The notes beneath the pieces were generated by a model. It was given only the letters and a program-made list of their open reading frames with translations, had not been told where the DNA came from and ran no database searches. A stretch of 64,000 nucleotides of DNA, taken from contig SCUD01000078.1 of the NCBI GenBank assembly GCA_004297335.1, forward strand, positions 47,551 to 111,550, written 5' to 3'. How positions within the stretch are numbered: the stretch's first letter is position 1; each line of letters opens with the position of its first letter. The DNA comes from Gammaproteobacteria bacterium (GTDB taxonomy: Bacteria > Pseudomonadota > Gammaproteobacteria > Steroidobacterales > Steroidobacteraceae). Below, piece by piece: positions 49,230-60,327 of the stretch. Position numbers and translations under genes: made by a program.

Positions 49230-49484
49230 TCAGCTCACTTCGTGGTTGTAGAGGGTCGCTTCGCCCGGGATTTCGACAGCATCCAGTGCGACCAGCTCTT
49301 CGTCAGTGAGCTCGGAGACGTGCATGGCCCGCCGATCCAGGCTGCGCAGGCGCTGATATTCCTCGGCCGAAAGCAGCACGACGTCGTCGCGCCCATGGTT
49401 GGTGACGATCACCGCTTCCCGATGAGCCACGGCCCGGAGGCGCCCGAATTCACGCTGAAACTCGCTGGCACGGACTCGAGCCAT
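49230..49484 (-). CDS. Phd/YefM family antitoxin
   Basis: 84 residues. N-terminal Phd/YefM DNA-binding fold (ASEFQREFGRLRAVAHREAVIVTNHGRDDVVLLSAEEYQRL), then a short acidic C-terminal arm (SELTDEELVALDAVEIPGEA) that would bind and block the toxin. The start ATG has GGAG 7 nt upstream. First gene of the pair; a palindrome over its promoter is the expected autoregulatory operator. Confidence 0.87.
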   Translation of the reverse strand: MARVRASEFQREFGRLRAVAHREAVIVTNHGRDDVVLLSAEEYQRLRSLDRRAMHVSELTDEELVALDAVEIPGEATLYNHEVS

Positions 49485-49686
49485 AGATCATCTCCAGTAG
49501 ACCAGAATTCGAATTATACACATAATCCGAATTTTTTGTGAAGGGGCTGCCGGTGATGCCCGATCGGGCCACCGCCCCATCGAACCGCCCCTGGCTCAGG
49601 TACACCGCGAGCCACCCCGCCGCGGTCGCCAGCGCCAGCAGCACGAGGAGCGCGAGCAGGCCGATACGCAGGCGGCTCCGGCGCAT
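49450..49686 (-). pseudogene. Small membrane ORF after pyk, probably a 5' gene remnant
   Basis: 78 codons starting 5 nt after the pyk stop. The N-terminus is convincing as an inner-membrane anchor (LRIGLLALLVLLALATAAGWLAVYL), followed by SQGRFDGAVARSG. From about residue 45 onward the frame runs through the A/T-rich toxin-antitoxin promoter and into the antitoxin start, so that part is probably fortuitous. I read it as the 5' piece of a gene once downstream of pyk, cut off when the module arrived. A genuine short protein cannot be excluded. I do not recognise the family. Confidence 0.4.
49507..49542 (-). promoter_or_regulatory. Toxin-antitoxin promoter and palindromic operator
   Basis: Minus strand: -35 TTCACA (49537-49542), 18-bp spacer, -10 TATAAT (49513-49518). 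Over the -10 lies a palindrome with 11-bp arms, attcgaattat (49507-49517) and ataatccgaat (49522-49532), one mismatch and a 4-nt centre. The site is strikingly A/T-rich against its surroundings. Phd/YefM proteins repress their own operons from such palindromes. Confidence 0.8.
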
Positions 49687-49691
49687 CGGGC

Positions 49692-51125
49692 TCAGGCCGC
49701 CGGCAGGACCTTCAGGATCTTCATCGAATTGGTTCCGCCGGTAACGCCCGAGAGCTCGCCAGTGGTGACGATGATCAGCTCCCCGGCGGCAGCGATGCCC
49801 TGCGCCTGTACGCGCGCGAAGATCGCCGCATACAGGTCCTGCGGCTCGGTATGAACGACGTCGAAATCGATCGGGTACACGCCGCGGTACAGCGTCACCC
49901 GGCGCTGCGTCGCCTCATGGCGGGTGAAGGCGTAGATCGGGATGTCGGAGCGGATCCGCGACATCCACAGCGCGGTCGAGCCGGACTCGGTCAGCGCGAC
50001 GATCGCCTTCACGTCGAGGTGGTTGGCAGTGAACATCACCGCGGAGGCGATCGCCTCATCGGTGCGGGAGAAATGGCCGTCGGCGCGCGTCCGCTCCGGA
50101 CGGCTCTTCTGCCACTTCTCGGCGCCCTCGATCACCTGGGCCATCGCCCGCACCACCCGCCCCGGGTGCCGGCCGACGGCGGTTTCCGCCGACAGCATCA
50201 CCGCGTCGGTGTTGTCCATCACCGCGTTGGCGACGTCGGAGACCTCGGCCCGGGTCGGCACCGGCGCGTGGATCATCGACTCCATCATCTGCGTCGCGGT
50301 GATCACCAGCCGGTTGTGGCCGCGCGCGATCTCGATGATGCGCTTCTGCAGGCCGGTGAGCTCGGCGTAGCCGACCTCGACGCCGAGATCGCCGCGCGCG
50401 ACCATCACCACGTCGCTGGCGTCGATGATGTCCTCGAGGTGGGTGACCGCCTCGCTGCGCTCGATCTTGGCGACGATCTGGCCGCTACCGCCGGCGGCGC
50501 GCAGCAGCTCGCGCGCCTCGCGGACATCGTCGCCCGTGCGCACGAACGACACCGCCAGGTAATCGACGCCGAGATCGGCAGCCAGGCGGATGTCGTGGCG
50601 GTCCTTGTCGGTCAGCGCGCCAGCCGACAGGCCGCCGCCGAGCCGGTTCAGGCCCTTCTGGTCGCCGAGCGTGCCACCAGCCAGCACGCGGGTGGTGACC
50701 CGCTGGCCCTCGACCCCGGTCACCTCGAGCGAGATCAGGCCATCGTCGAGCAGCAGCGTGTCGCCGGGCGCGACGTCGCGCGGCAACGCGTCGTAGGCGA
50801 CGCCGACCACCTGGTCGGTGCCGCCGTCCGGGTCGTGGCCGACGTCGAGCACGAAGCGCTCGCCCTCGCGCAGCTCGGCGCTGCCGGCGGCAAAGCGCTC
50901 GATGCGGATCTTCGGGCCGCGCAGGTCGCCGAGGATGCCGACGATGCGCCCGGCGCGCTCGGCCGCCCGCCGCACCAGCTCGATGCGCCGGCCGTGCGCG
51001 GACAGGCCGCCGTGCGAGAAGTTGACCCGCACCAGGTCGACGCCGGATGCGACCAGGTCGGTCATTGCCCGCTCGTTGTCGGTGGCCGGACCGAGCGTCG
51101 CGACGATCTTGGTGCGGCGCGGCAT
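49692..51125 (-). CDS. pyk: Pyruvate kinase
   Basis: Last glycolytic step, PEP + ADP to pyruvate + ATP. 477 residues. Motifs: TKIVATLGPATDNERAM, VRVNFSHGG, GDLRGPKIRI, and the catalytic Lys in IVAKIERSEAVTHLEDI, plus MVARGDLGVEVG and VITATQMMESMIHAPVPTRAEVSDVANAV. The C-terminal domain ends STTGELSGVTGGTNSMKI-like (VTTGELSGVTGGTNS). ATG at 51125 lies 11 bp after pgk. Confidence 0.97.
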   Translation of the reverse strand: MPRRTKIVATLGPATDNERAMTDLVASGVDLVRVNFSHGGLSAHGRRIELVRRAAERAGRIVGILGDLRGPKIRIERFAAGSAELREGERFVLDVGHDPDGGTDQVVGVAYDALPRDVAPGDTLLLDDGLISLEVTGVEGQRVTTRVLAGGTLGDQKGLNRLGGGLSAGALTDKDRHDIRLAADLGVDYLAVSFVRTGDDVREARELLRAAGGSGQIVAKIERSEAVTHLEDIIDASDVVMVARGDLGVEVGYAELTGLQKRIIEIARGHNRLVITATQMMESMIHAPVPTRAEVSDVANAVMDNTDAVMLSAETAVGRHPGRVVRAMAQVIEGAEKWQKSRPERTRADGHFSRTDEAIASAVMFTANHLDVKAIVALTESGSTALWMSRIRSDIPIYAFTRHEATQRRVTLYRGVYPIDFDVVHTEPQDLYAAIFARVQAQGIAAAGELIIVTTGELSGVTGGTNSMKILKVLPAA

Positions 51126-51136
51126 CGCGGGCCCCG

Positions 51137-52315
51137 TCAGCCCCGCGCCCGGGCTTCGAGCACCGCCACCGCCGGCAGCGTCCGGCCCTCGACGAACTCG
51201 AGGAACGCACCGCCGCCGGTCGAGATGTAGGAGACGTCGGCGCCGATCCCGTAGCGGTCGATCGCCGCCAGTGTGTCGCCGCCGCCGGCAATCGAGAACG
51301 CCTCCGAGCCGGCGATCGCCATCGCGAGCGTGCGCGTGCCACCGCCGAACTGCTCGTGCTCGAACACCCCGAGCGGCCCGTTCCACAGCACGGTGCGCGC
51401 GGCGCCCACCGCCGCGGCGATGCGCGCGGCCGACTCCGGCCCGAGGTCGAGGATCATCTCGTCGTCCGCAACCTCGCTGGCCGGCTTGGTCGTCGCGCTG
51501 GCGCCGGCAGAGAGCTCGGTCGCCACGACGACGTCGGTCGGGATCGGGATCTCCACGCCGCGACCGCGCGCCAGTTCGAGCAACCGGCGCGCGATGTCGA
51601 TCATGTCCGGCTCGTACAGCGAGCGGCCGACCGGCCGCCCGGTCGCGGCGAGGAAGGTGTTGGCGATGCCGCCGCCGACCACGAGCTGGTCGACCTTGCC
51701 GAGCAGCGCCTCCAGTACCGTCAGCTTGGTCGAGACCTTGGCGCCGCCGACGATCGCAATCATCGGCCGCGCCGGGGTGTCGAGCGCCCTGGCGAGCGCA
51801 CTCAGCTCGCCCTCGAGCAGCGGCCCGGCACAGGCTACCGGCGCAAACCTCGCGACCCCATGGGTGCTGGCCTCGGCCCGGTGTGCGGTGCCGAAGGCGT
51901 CCATGACGAAAATGTCGCACAGCGCGGCCATGCGCCGCGCCAGCGCCTCGTCGTCCTTCTTCTCGCCCTGGTTGAAACGCACGTTCTCGAGCAACACGAC
52001 CTCGCCGGGTGCGGCCTCGACACCGCCCAGCCAGTCCGCAACGAAGCGCACTGGCCGGCCCAGCAGTCCCGCGAGGTGAACCGCGACCGGCGCGAGACTC
52101 AGCGCCGGATCCGGCTGTCCTTCCTTCGGCCGGCCGAGATGCGACAGCACCAGCACCCGCGCGCCCCGCTCCACCGCGAGACGGAGCGTCGGCAGGGCCG
52201 CACGGATGCGGGCATCGCTGGTGACGACACCGCCCTCCACGGGCACGTTGAGATCCTCGCGGATCAGCACCCGCCGGCCCGCAAGCTCGAGGTCGGCCAT
52301 GCGCAGGACTTTCAC
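51137..52315 (-). CDS. pgk: Phosphoglycerate kinase
   Basis: Transfers phosphate from 1,3-bisphosphoglycerate to ADP. 392 residues. Motifs: [68 protein letters not shown], and the hinge [12 protein letters not shown] 52315 matches the family N-terminus. Lies 13 bp after gap in the tkt-gap-pgk-pyk operon. Confidence 0.97.
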   Translation of the reverse strand: MKVLRMADLELAGRRVLIREDLNVPVEGGVVTSDARIRAALPTLRLAVERGARVLVLSHLGRPKEGQPDPALSLAPVAVHLAGLLGRPVRFVADWLGGVEAAPGEVVLLENVRFNQGEKKDDEALARRMAALCDIFVMDAFGTAHRAEASTHGVARFAPVACAGPLLEGELSALARALDTPARPMIAIVGGAKVSTKLTVLEALLGKVDQLVVGGGIANTFLAATGRPVGRSLYEPDMIDIARRLLELARGRGVEIPIPTDVVVATELSAGASATTKPASEVADDEMILDLGPESAARIAAAVGAARTVLWNGPLGVFEHEQFGGGTRTLAMAIAGSEAFSIAGGGDTLAAIDRYGIGADVSYISTGGGAFLEFVEGRTLPAVAVLEARARG

Positions 52316-52328
52316 GGCTGCTCCCGGG

Positions 52329-53348
52329 TCAGGCTGGCGAGCGCGCCCAGGCGAGCGTCGTGTCCAGCATGCGGTTCGAGAAGCCCCACTCGTTGTCGTA
52401 CCAGGCGCAGACCTTCACCAGCGTGCCGCCGACGACCTTGGTCAAGGCAGTATCCACGGTCGACGAGGCCGGGTCGTGATTGAAGTCGATCGAGACCAGC
52501 GGCTCCTCGGTGCAGGCGAGGATGCCCTGCAACGCGCCAGCCGCGGCATCGCGCAACAGGCCGTTGACCTCCGCGACCGTGGTCGCGCGCCTGGCGGTGA
52601 AGGTCAGGTCCACGAGCGACACATTGATCGTCGGCACGCGCACCGCGAAACCGTCGAGCCGGCCCTTCAGCTCGGGCAGCACCAGCCCGACCGCCGCCGC
52701 TGCGCCGGTCTTGGTCGGAATCATCGACATCGTCGCCGAACGCGCGCGCCGGAGGTCGCTGTGGTAGACGTCGGTCAGCACCTGGTCGTTGGTGTAGGCG
52801 TGCACCGTCGTCATGATCCCGGACTCGAGGCCGATGCCCTCATGCAATGGCTTCACCAGCGGCGCGAGGCAGTTGGTCGTGCATGAAGCGTTCGAGATCA
52901 CCGTCATGCCCTGGCGCAGCACGCCGTGGTTGACGCCGTAGACGATCGTCGCATCCACGCCCTCGGCCGGCGCCGAGACGACCACCTTCTTCGCGCCACC
53001 GGCGAGGTGCTTGCCGGCCTTGTCCTTGCTGGCGAACAGGCCGGTGCACTCGAGCACGAAATCGACGCCGAGCTCGGCCCAGGGCAGCTTCGCCGGGTCG
53101 CGCTCGGCGAGCACGCGGATACGGTCGCCATTGACGACCAGGTGATCGCCCTCGACGGCGACGGTGCCCGGGAATTTCCCGTGCGCCGTGTCATAGCGCG
53201 TCAGGTGCGCGTTGGTCGCGGCATTGCCGAGGTCGTTGATCGCGACGATGCTGATTTCGCCGCTGCGTCCCGCCTCGTACAGCGCCCGCAGGATGTTGCG
53301 GCCGATGCGGCCGTAGCCATTGATACCCACCTTGATCGCCATGGTCAT
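52329..53348 (-). CDS. gap: Glyceraldehyde-3-phosphate dehydrogenase, type I
   Basis: 339 residues. NAD-binding [18 protein letters not shown], catalytic Cys in [13 protein letters not shown], and His in [13 protein letters not shown] region; C-terminal [17 protein letters not shown] 53348 overlaps the tkt stop (ATGA); a second ATG at 53342 (MAIKVGING) is equally plausible, with GGAG at 10 instead of 4 nt. Confidence 0.97.
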   Translation of the reverse strand: MTMAIKVGINGYGRIGRNILRALYEAGRSGEISIVAINDLGNAATNAHLTRYDTAHGKFPGTVAVEGDHLVVNGDRIRVLAERDPAKLPWAELGVDFVLECTGLFASKDKAGKHLAGGAKKVVVSAPAEGVDATIVYGVNHGVLRQGMTVISNASCTTNCLAPLVKPLHEGIGLESGIMTTVHAYTNDQVLTDVYHSDLRRARSATMSMIPTKTGAAAAVGLVLPELKGRLDGFAVRVPTINVSLVDLTFTARRATTVAEVNGLLRDAAAGALQGILACTEEPLVSIDFNHDPASSTVDTALTKVVGGTLVKVCAWYDNEWGFSNRMLDTTLAWARSPA

Positions 53349-55354
53349 GCTTCTCCAGTTGCCAACATCGATTCCACCTCTTTCACGATCGCCTCCGGCG
53401 TGAAGCCGAAGTGCCGCGCCAGGTCAGCGGCCGGGCCCGAGGCGCCAAAGCCGGTCATGCCGATGACCCGACCCTCGCTGCCGGTGTAGCGCCACCAGCC
53501 TTCGCCACTGCCCGCCTCGATCGCTACACGCCGGCGCACCGCGCGCGGCAGCACGGTCTCGCGCCAGGCTGCATCCTGCGCGTCGAACAGACTGGTGCAG
53601 GGCATCGACACCACGCGCACCCGCCGCCCGCGCCGGGTCAGTTCCTGCTGGACGGCCAGCGCGAGCGCGACCTCGGAGCCGGTCGCGATCAGTATGCACT
53701 CGGGCGGCCCGTCGCTGTCGGCGAGTATGTAGCCGCCGCGGCCGATGGCCGCGAGCGTCGCGGCATCGCGCTGCTGGTGCGGCAGCGCCTGGCGGGAGAG
53801 CACCAGCGCTGTCGGGCCCTGGCGTCGCGCGATCGCCGCGGCCCAGGCAACCCAGGTCTCGGCCGTGTCGCAGGGCCGCCAGACCTCGAGTCGCGGGATC
53901 AGGCGCAGCGAGGCGAGCTGTTCCACCGGCTGGTGGGTCGGGCCATCCTCGCCGAGGCCGATCGAATCGTGGGTCAGCACGAAGATGCTGCCCGCCCCCA
54001 TCAGTGCGGCCATCCTGAGCGCGTTGCGCGCATAGTCGGAAAAGACCAGGAACGTGCCGCCATAGGGGATGAATCCACCGTGCAGCGCGATGCCGTTCAT
54101 GATCGCGCTCATGCCGAACTCGCGGACGCCGTAGTGCAGGTAGCGCCCGCCGGGGTCCACGGCCGAAAATGCGCGGGTGCCGCGAATGCGCGTGTTGTTG
54201 GAACCGGTCAGGTCGGCCGAGCCGCCGAGCAGTTCGGGCACGATCGTTCCCAGCACGTCGAGCGCGGCCTGCGAACTCTGCCGCGTTGCGGTACTGCCGC
54301 CGGCCTGCTGGGCCGCGGCCACCGCGGCCAGCACGCGATCGCCGAAATCCGCGGGCAGGTCCCCGGCGAGGCGCCGCGTAAACTCCGCGGCAAGCTCCGG
54401 GTGGGCCGCGCGCCAGGCATTCACGCGCCGCTGCCAGCGCCGGTGCGCGCGGCGGCCAGCCGCCCGCGCATCCCAGGCTGCGCGGATCTCCGCCGGAATC
54501 ACGAAGGGCGGGTGCGGCCAGCCGAGCGCCTGGCGCGCAGCGGCCACTTCGGCCGCGCCCAGCGCCGCGCCATGGCACTCCTCGCGGCCCTGCTTGTTCG
54601 GGGCGCCGTAGCCGATGATCGTGCGGCAGCAGATCAGCGTCGGGCGCAGCCGGTCGCGACGCGCCCGGCGGATCGCGCGCCGGATCGCCTCCGGATCGTG
54701 GCCATCGACATCACGGATCACCTGCCAGCCATAGGCCGCGAAACGCGCGGGCGTGTCATCGGTGAACCAGCCCGAGACCGCGCCGTCGATCGAGATGCCG
54801 TTGTCGTCGTAGAAGCCGATCAGCTTGCCGAGCTGCCAGGTCCCCGCCAACGAGCAGGCCTCGTGCGAGATACCCTCCATCAGGCAGCCATCGCCGAGGA
54901 ACACCCAGGTGTTGTGGTCAATGATCTCGTGGCCAGGGCGGTTGAACGAATCGGCGAGCAGCCTCTCGGCCAGGGCCATGCCGACGGCATTGGCGAGCCC
55001 CTGCCCGAGCGGCCCGGTGGTCGTCTCGATGCCGAGGTGCAGGTCGTGCTCCGGATGCCCCGCGGTCGGTGCCCCGAGCTGGCGGAAGTTGCGCAGATCG
55101 TCGAGGCTGAGCGGATAGCCGCAGAGGTGCAGCACCGAATACAGCAGCATCGAGCCGTGGCCGTTCGACAGCACGAAGCGGTCACGATCCGCCCAGTTCG
55201 GATGGGCCGGATCGTGCTTCAGGAAGTCGCGCCACAGCACTTCGGCGATATCGGCCATCCCCATCGGCATGCCCGGATGCCCGGAATTGGCCTGCTGTAC
55301 CGCATCCATGCTCAGGGCGCGGATGGCATTGGCGAGTTCGCGGCGTTCGGGCAT
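53345..55354 (-). CDS. tkt: Transketolase
   Basis: Thiamine diphosphate enzyme moving two-carbon units between pentose phosphates and glycolysis. 669 residues. Motifs: [36 protein letters not shown], the ThDP motif [13 protein letters not shown], and [30 protein letters not shown] 55354 has GGAG 7 nt upstream; an upstream in-frame start adds only a basic stretch. First gene of the glycolytic operon, divergent from metK. Confidence 0.97.
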   Translation of the reverse strand: MPERRELANAIRALSMDAVQQANSGHPGMPMGMADIAEVLWRDFLKHDPAHPNWADRDRFVLSNGHGSMLLYSVLHLCGYPLSLDDLRNFRQLGAPTAGHPEHDLHLGIETTTGPLGQGLANAVGMALAERLLADSFNRPGHEIIDHNTWVFLGDGCLMEGISHEACSLAGTWQLGKLIGFYDDNGISIDGAVSGWFTDDTPARFAAYGWQVIRDVDGHDPEAIRRAIRRARRDRLRPTLICCRTIIGYGAPNKQGREECHGAALGAAEVAAARQALGWPHPPFVIPAEIRAAWDARAAGRRAHRRWQRRVNAWRAAHPELAAEFTRRLAGDLPADFGDRVLAAVAAAQQAGGSTATRQSSQAALDVLGTIVPELLGGSADLTGSNNTRIRGTRAFSAVDPGGRYLHYGVREFGMSAIMNGIALHGGFIPYGGTFLVFSDYARNALRMAALMGAGSIFVLTHDSIGLGEDGPTHQPVEQLASLRLIPRLEVWRPCDTAETWVAWAAAIARRQGPTALVLSRQALPHQQRDAATLAAIGRGGYILADSDGPPECILIATGSEVALALAVQQELTRRGRRVRVVSMPCTSLFDAQDAAWRETVLPRAVRRRVAIEAGSGEGWWRYTGSEGRVIGMTGFGASGPAADLARHFGFTPEAIVKEVESMLATGEA

Positions 55355-55464
55355 CGGTCTTCTCCGGGGGCGACCCGGCATTGTCTCCGATGCCGGCCAG
55401 ACCCGGCAATCGGCAACTGCGGCTGCGACAACCCGCGACCAGCGAGCGCCAGACCGGGATTCGC

Positions 55465-55470
55465 TATAAT
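55465..55470 (+). promoter_or_regulatory. -10 box TATAAT just before metK
   Basis: A perfect TATAAT ends only 6 nt before the metK ATG, which puts the predicted start of transcription at or within a nucleotide or two of the start codon. No Shine-Dalgarno precedes the ATG (cccgcg). A convincing -35 is not seen (55442-55447 gcgagc). Together this suggests a leaderless mRNA. Confidence 0.55.
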
Positions 55471-55476
55471 CCCGCG

Positions 55477-56709
<1,233 letters not shown>

Positions 56710-56724
56710 GACCGACCCATGGAT

Positions 56725-56741
56725 GCCCGCCACCGGCGGGC
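56725..56741. repeat. 7-bp stem-loop between metK and the riboswitch
   Basis: gcccgcc (56725-56731) and ggcgggc (56735-56741) with a 3-nt loop, directly upstream of the SAH riboswitch. No T-run follows; it may insulate the riboswitch fold from metK sequence. Confidence 0.4.
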
Positions 56742-56748
56742 CGTGATC

Positions 56749-56815
56749 GCCGAGGAGCGTTGCAACAGGCATCCGCCTGCCAGGCTCGGGGATCGCGCAG
56801 TACAACGGCGCTCTC
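56749..56815 (+). promoter_or_regulatory. S-adenosylhomocysteine (SAH) riboswitch
   Basis: In the 129-bp metK-ahcY gap, the SAH aptamer signature is present: ccgaggagcgttgcaac, gccaggctcgg, then aacggcgctc. P1 pairs ccgag (56750-56754) with ctcgg (56785-56789). An inner stem pairs caggc (56766-56770) with gcctg (56775-56779). The pseudoknot pairs gagcg (56755-56759) with cgctc (56809-56813). The ahcY ribosome site (agaggag) follows 10 nt later. SAH binding turns on ahcY in this class, relieving product inhibition of methyltransferases. Confidence 0.93.
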
Positions 56816-56838
56816 GCTCGCAGAGGAGAGACTCGACC

Positions 56839-58254
56839 ATGAATGCCGTAATCAACCCCGCTTTCAGCGACTTCCACGTCGGCGACCTCGCGCTGGCCGA
56901 CTGGGGCCGCCGCGAGATCGCGATCGCCGAAACCGAGATGCCCGGACTGATGGCGCTGCGCGCCGAGTACGGGCTGTCCCGGCCGCTGGCTGGCGCGCGC
57001 ATCGCCGGCTCGCTGCACATGACGATCCAGACCGCGATGCTGATCGAGACGCTGGTCGCGCTCGGCGCCGAACTGCGCTGGGCCTCCTGCAACATCTACT
57101 CGACGCAGGACCACGCCGCGGCGGCGATTGCCGCCGCGGGCATTCCGGTGTTCGCCTACAAGGGCGAGACCCTCGAGGAGTACTGGGACTTCACCCACCG
57201 GATCTTCGACTGGCCCGCCGGGCGCCCGGCCAACATGATCCTCGACGACGGCGGCGACGCGACGCTCCTGCTGATGCTTGGCAGCGCCGCGGAGCGCGAT
57301 GCGACGGTGATCGCCAGGCCCGGCAATGACGAGGAGCAGGCGCTGTATGCGTCGATCCACCAGCGACTCGCCGCACAGCCCGGCTGGTACTCGACCCGGC
57401 TCGCGGCAATCCGCGGCGTCACCGAGGAGACGACGACCGGCGTCAAGCGCCTGTACCAGCTCGCGGCCGAGGGGCGCCTGCCGTTCCCGGCCATCAACGT
57501 CAACGACTCGGTGACCAAGTCGAAGTTCGACAACCTCTATGGCTGCCGCGAGTCGCTGGTCGATGGCATCAAGCGCGCGACCGACGTGATGATCGCCGGC
57601 AAGATCGCCGTGGTCGCCGGCTACGGCGACGTTGGCAAGGGCTGCGCGCAGTCCCTGCGCGGACTCGGCGCCACCGTCTGGATCACCGAGATCGATCCGA
57701 TCTGCGCGCTGCAGGCGGCGATGGAGGGCTACCGCGTGGTGACCATGGACGAGGCGGCCGGCGCCGCGGACCTCTTCGTCACCGCGACCGGCAACCTCAG
57801 CGTGATCACGCACGAGCACATGTGCCGAATGAAGCACCAGGCGATCGTCTGCAACATCGGCCATTTCGACAGCGAGATCGAGATCGCCGCGCTGCGGCGT
57901 TACCGCTGGGAGAACATCAAGCCGCAGGTCGACCACGTGATCTTCCCGGACGGCCGGCGCATCATCGTGCTGGCCGAGGGCCGGCTGGTGAACCTCGGCT
58001 GTGGCACCGGCCACCCGTCGTTCGTGATGTCGAACTCGTTCACCAACCAGGTGCTGGCGCAGGTCGAGCTGTTTGCGCATGGCGACCGCTACGCCAACCG
58101 CGTCTACGTGCTGCCGAAACACCTCGACGAGAAGGTCGCGCGGCTGCATCTCGGGCGTATCGGCGCGAAGCTCACGGTCCTGACGCCGGAACAGCAGCGC
58201 TACCTGGGCCTGCCGGCGGAGGGCCCGTTCAAGCCCGACCATTACCGGTACTGA
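56839..58254 (+). CDS. ahcY: Adenosylhomocysteinase
   Basis: Hydrolyses SAH to adenosine and homocysteine, closing the methyl cycle. 471 residues. Motifs: [58 protein letters not shown] (catalytic Lys/Asp region), [18 protein letters not shown] for NAD, and FKPDHYRY at the C-terminus. ATG 56839 follows CAGAGGAGAG. Controlled by the riboswitch just upstream. Confidence 0.98.
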   Translation: MNAVINPAFSDFHVGDLALADWGRREIAIAETEMPGLMALRAEYGLSRPLAGARIAGSLHMTIQTAMLIETLVALGAELRWASCNIYSTQDHAAAAIAAAGIPVFAYKGETLEEYWDFTHRIFDWPAGRPANMILDDGGDATLLLMLGSAAERDATVIARPGNDEEQALYASIHQRLAAQPGWYSTRLAAIRGVTEETTTGVKRLYQLAAEGRLPFPAINVNDSVTKSKFDNLYGCRESLVDGIKRATDVMIAGKIAVVAGYGDVGKGCAQSLRGLGATVWITEIDPICALQAAMEGYRVVTMDEAAGAADLFVTATGNLSVITHEHMCRMKHQAIVCNIGHFDSEIEIAALRRYRWENIKPQVDHVIFPDGRRIIVLAEGRLVNLGCGTGHPSFVMSNSFTNQVLAQVELFAHGDRYANRVYVLPKHLDEKVARLHLGRIGAKLTVLTPEQQRYLGLPAEGPFKPDHYRY

Positions 58255-58263
58255 CCGGCGCCG

Positions 58264-59013
58264 GTGCGCCTGCTGCAGTTCACCGACCTGCACCTGCCCG
58301 GCGCGCCGGACGGGCAGGTCCGTGGCGTCAGGCCCGACCGGACGCTCGCGCGCTGCCTGGCCCATGCGCAGGTCCACCACGCCGGCGCCGAGGGCCTGCT
58401 GCTGACCGGCGACCTGGTGCAGGACGACGCGACCGCCTATGCGCGGCTGCGGGAGACCTTCGCCGGCCAGCGGCTACCGGTGCACTGCCTGCCCGGCAAT
58501 CACGACGAGCCGGCGGCCCTGCGCCGGTCGCTCGCCGGAGCTCCGTTCATCCACGAGCTGGCGACCCGCTACGGGAACTGGCTGCTGGTGATGCTCGACA
58601 CCACCGTGCCGGGCCGGGTCGACGGCCACCTCGCCGCGGGCGAGCTGGCGCGGCTCGGTGGCGAACTCGCCCGGCATCCGGACGCGCAGGTGCTCGTCTG
58701 CCTGCACCATCACCCGGTACCGCACGGCAGCCGCTGGCTGGACGAGCTGATGCTCGACAATGCGCCTGCGCTGTTCGCGGTGCTCGAGCGCCATGCGGGC
58801 GTGCGCGGCCTGCTGTGGGGACACGTGCACCAGGCCCTCGACACGTATCGCGACCGCTGGCGCCTGCTGGCCACGCCCGCGACCTGCATGCAGTTCGCGC
58901 CGGGCACGGACGAATTCAAGGTGGATGACCGCCCGCCTGCGTACCGCTGGCTCACACTTGGCGACGATGGCCGCATCGATACCGGCATCGAGTGGGTGGC
59001 AGCCGATGACTGA
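58264..59013 (+). CDS. cpdA: Calcineurin-like phosphoesterase, CpdA-type (3',5'-cAMP phosphodiesterase)
   Basis: 249 residues, GTG start 9 bp after ahcY. Metal-binding motifs of class III phosphodiesterases in order: FTDLHL, GDLVQD, GNHDE, CLHHHP and GHVHQ. CpdA hydrolyses cAMP and so damps CRP signalling. The match to the CpdA length and motif spacing is good, but a related substrate cannot be excluded from sequence alone. Confidence 0.87.
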   Translation: MRLLQFTDLHLPGAPDGQVRGVRPDRTLARCLAHAQVHHAGAEGLLLTGDLVQDDATAYARLRETFAGQRLPVHCLPGNHDEPAALRRSLAGAPFIHELATRYGNWLLVMLDTTVPGRVDGHLAAGELARLGGELARHPDAQVLVCLHHHPVPHGSRWLDELMLDNAPALFAVLERHAGVRGLLWGHVHQALDTYRDRWRLLATPATCMQFAPGTDEFKVDDRPPAYRWLTLGDDGRIDTGIEWVAADD

Positions 59014-59046
59014 GCTGCGGTGACCAGGAACGATTCGGAGGCGCAA

Positions 59047-60327
59047 ATGTCATTGTTCGAGGAAGCCTGTCGCTGCATCCCGGGCGGCGTCAACTCGCCG
59101 GTCCGCGCCTTCCGCGGCGTCGGCGGCGAACCGCTGTTCATCCGGCGCGCACAGGGCGCCCGGATCGAGGCCGAGGACGGCCGGCGCTTCATCGACTACG
59201 TCGGTTCGTGGGGCCCGATGATTGCCGGTCACGCGCACCCGGAGGTGATCGCCGCGGTCACACGCCGGGTCGCCGACGGGCTGTCCTTCGGGGCGCCAAC
59301 CGTCATCGAGACCGAGCTCGCCCGAAAGATCGAGACCATGATGCCGTCCATCGAGCTCGTGCGCATGGTCAGCTCCGGCACCGAGGCGACGATGAGCGCG
59401 ATCCGGCTCGCGCGCGGCTATACGGGGCGCGAGCGCATCATCAAGTTCGAGGGCTGCTATCACGGGCATGCCGATTCGCTGCTGGTCAAGGCCGGCTCCG
59501 GCGCGCTGACGCTCGGCGTGCCGACCTCCCCGGGCGTACCTGCCAGTCTCGCTGCGCTGACGACGACGCTCGCCTACAACGACGTGCCCGGCCTCGAGGC
59601 CAGCTTCGCTGCGCTCGGCGACGAGGTCGCCGCGGTGATCGTCGAACCGGTGGCCGGCAACATGAACTGCGTGCCGCCGGTGCCGGGCTTTCTCGATAAA
59701 CTGCGCGAACTGTGCACGGCGCATGGGTCGGTACTGATCTTCGACGAGGTCATGACCGGGTTCCGCGTCGCCGCAGGCGGCGCCCAGGCGCTCTACGGCA
59801 TCCGGCCGGACCTGACGACGCTCGGCAAGATCGTCGGCGGTGGCCTGCCGGTCGGCGCCTTCGGCGGGCGCCGCGAGATCATGGAACGGCTCGCGCCACT
59901 CGGGCCGGTGTATCAGGCGGGCACGCTGTCGGGCAATCCGATCGCGATGGCGGCCGGTCTCGCGACGCTCGAGATCGTCGCGCGCCCGGGGTTTCATGCC
60001 TCGCTCGCCAGTGCCACCAGCCAGCTGGTCGCCGGGTTCGAGGACGCGGCCCGCGTTGCGGGCATCCCCTTCGCGACCAATCACGTCTGCGGCATGTTCG
60101 GCCTGTTCTTCACAGAGCACGCACGCATCGAACGCTTCGACCAGGTGGTGGCCGGCGACGCCGCTCGCTTCCGCCGGTTCTTCCACTTGATGCTGCAGGC
60201 CGGCGTCTACCTGGCTCCTTCGGCCTATGAGGCCGGCTTCGTCTCGGCTGCGCACGGCGCCGCGGAGATCGAGGCGACCCTCGCCGCGGCCCGCGGCGCC
60301 TTCGCCAGTCTCGCCGCCGGCGCCTGA
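59047..60327 (+). CDS. hemL: Glutamate-1-semialdehyde 2,1-aminomutase
   Basis: PLP enzyme making 5-aminolevulinate in the C5 heme pathway. ATG 59047 is preceded by CGGAGG at 6 nt and gives 426 residues, the same as E. coli HemL; an in-frame GTG at 59020 lacks a ribosome site. Motifs: [47 protein letters not shown], and the PLP Lys (about 261) in [17 protein letters not shown]. Confidence 0.97.
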   Translation: MSLFEEACRCIPGGVNSPVRAFRGVGGEPLFIRRAQGARIEAEDGRRFIDYVGSWGPMIAGHAHPEVIAAVTRRVADGLSFGAPTVIETELARKIETMMPSIELVRMVSSGTEATMSAIRLARGYTGRERIIKFEGCYHGHADSLLVKAGSGALTLGVPTSPGVPASLAALTTTLAYNDVPGLEASFAALGDEVAAVIVEPVAGNMNCVPPVPGFLDKLRELCTAHGSVLIFDEVMTGFRVAAGGAQALYGIRPDLTTLGKIVGGGLPVGAFGGRREIMERLAPLGPVYQAGTLSGNPIAMAAGLATLEIVARPGFHASLASATSQLVAGFEDAARVAGIPFATNHVCGMFGLFFTEHARIERFDQVVAGDAARFRRFFHLMLQAGVYLAPSAYEAGFVSAAHGAAEIEATLAAARGAFASLAAGA

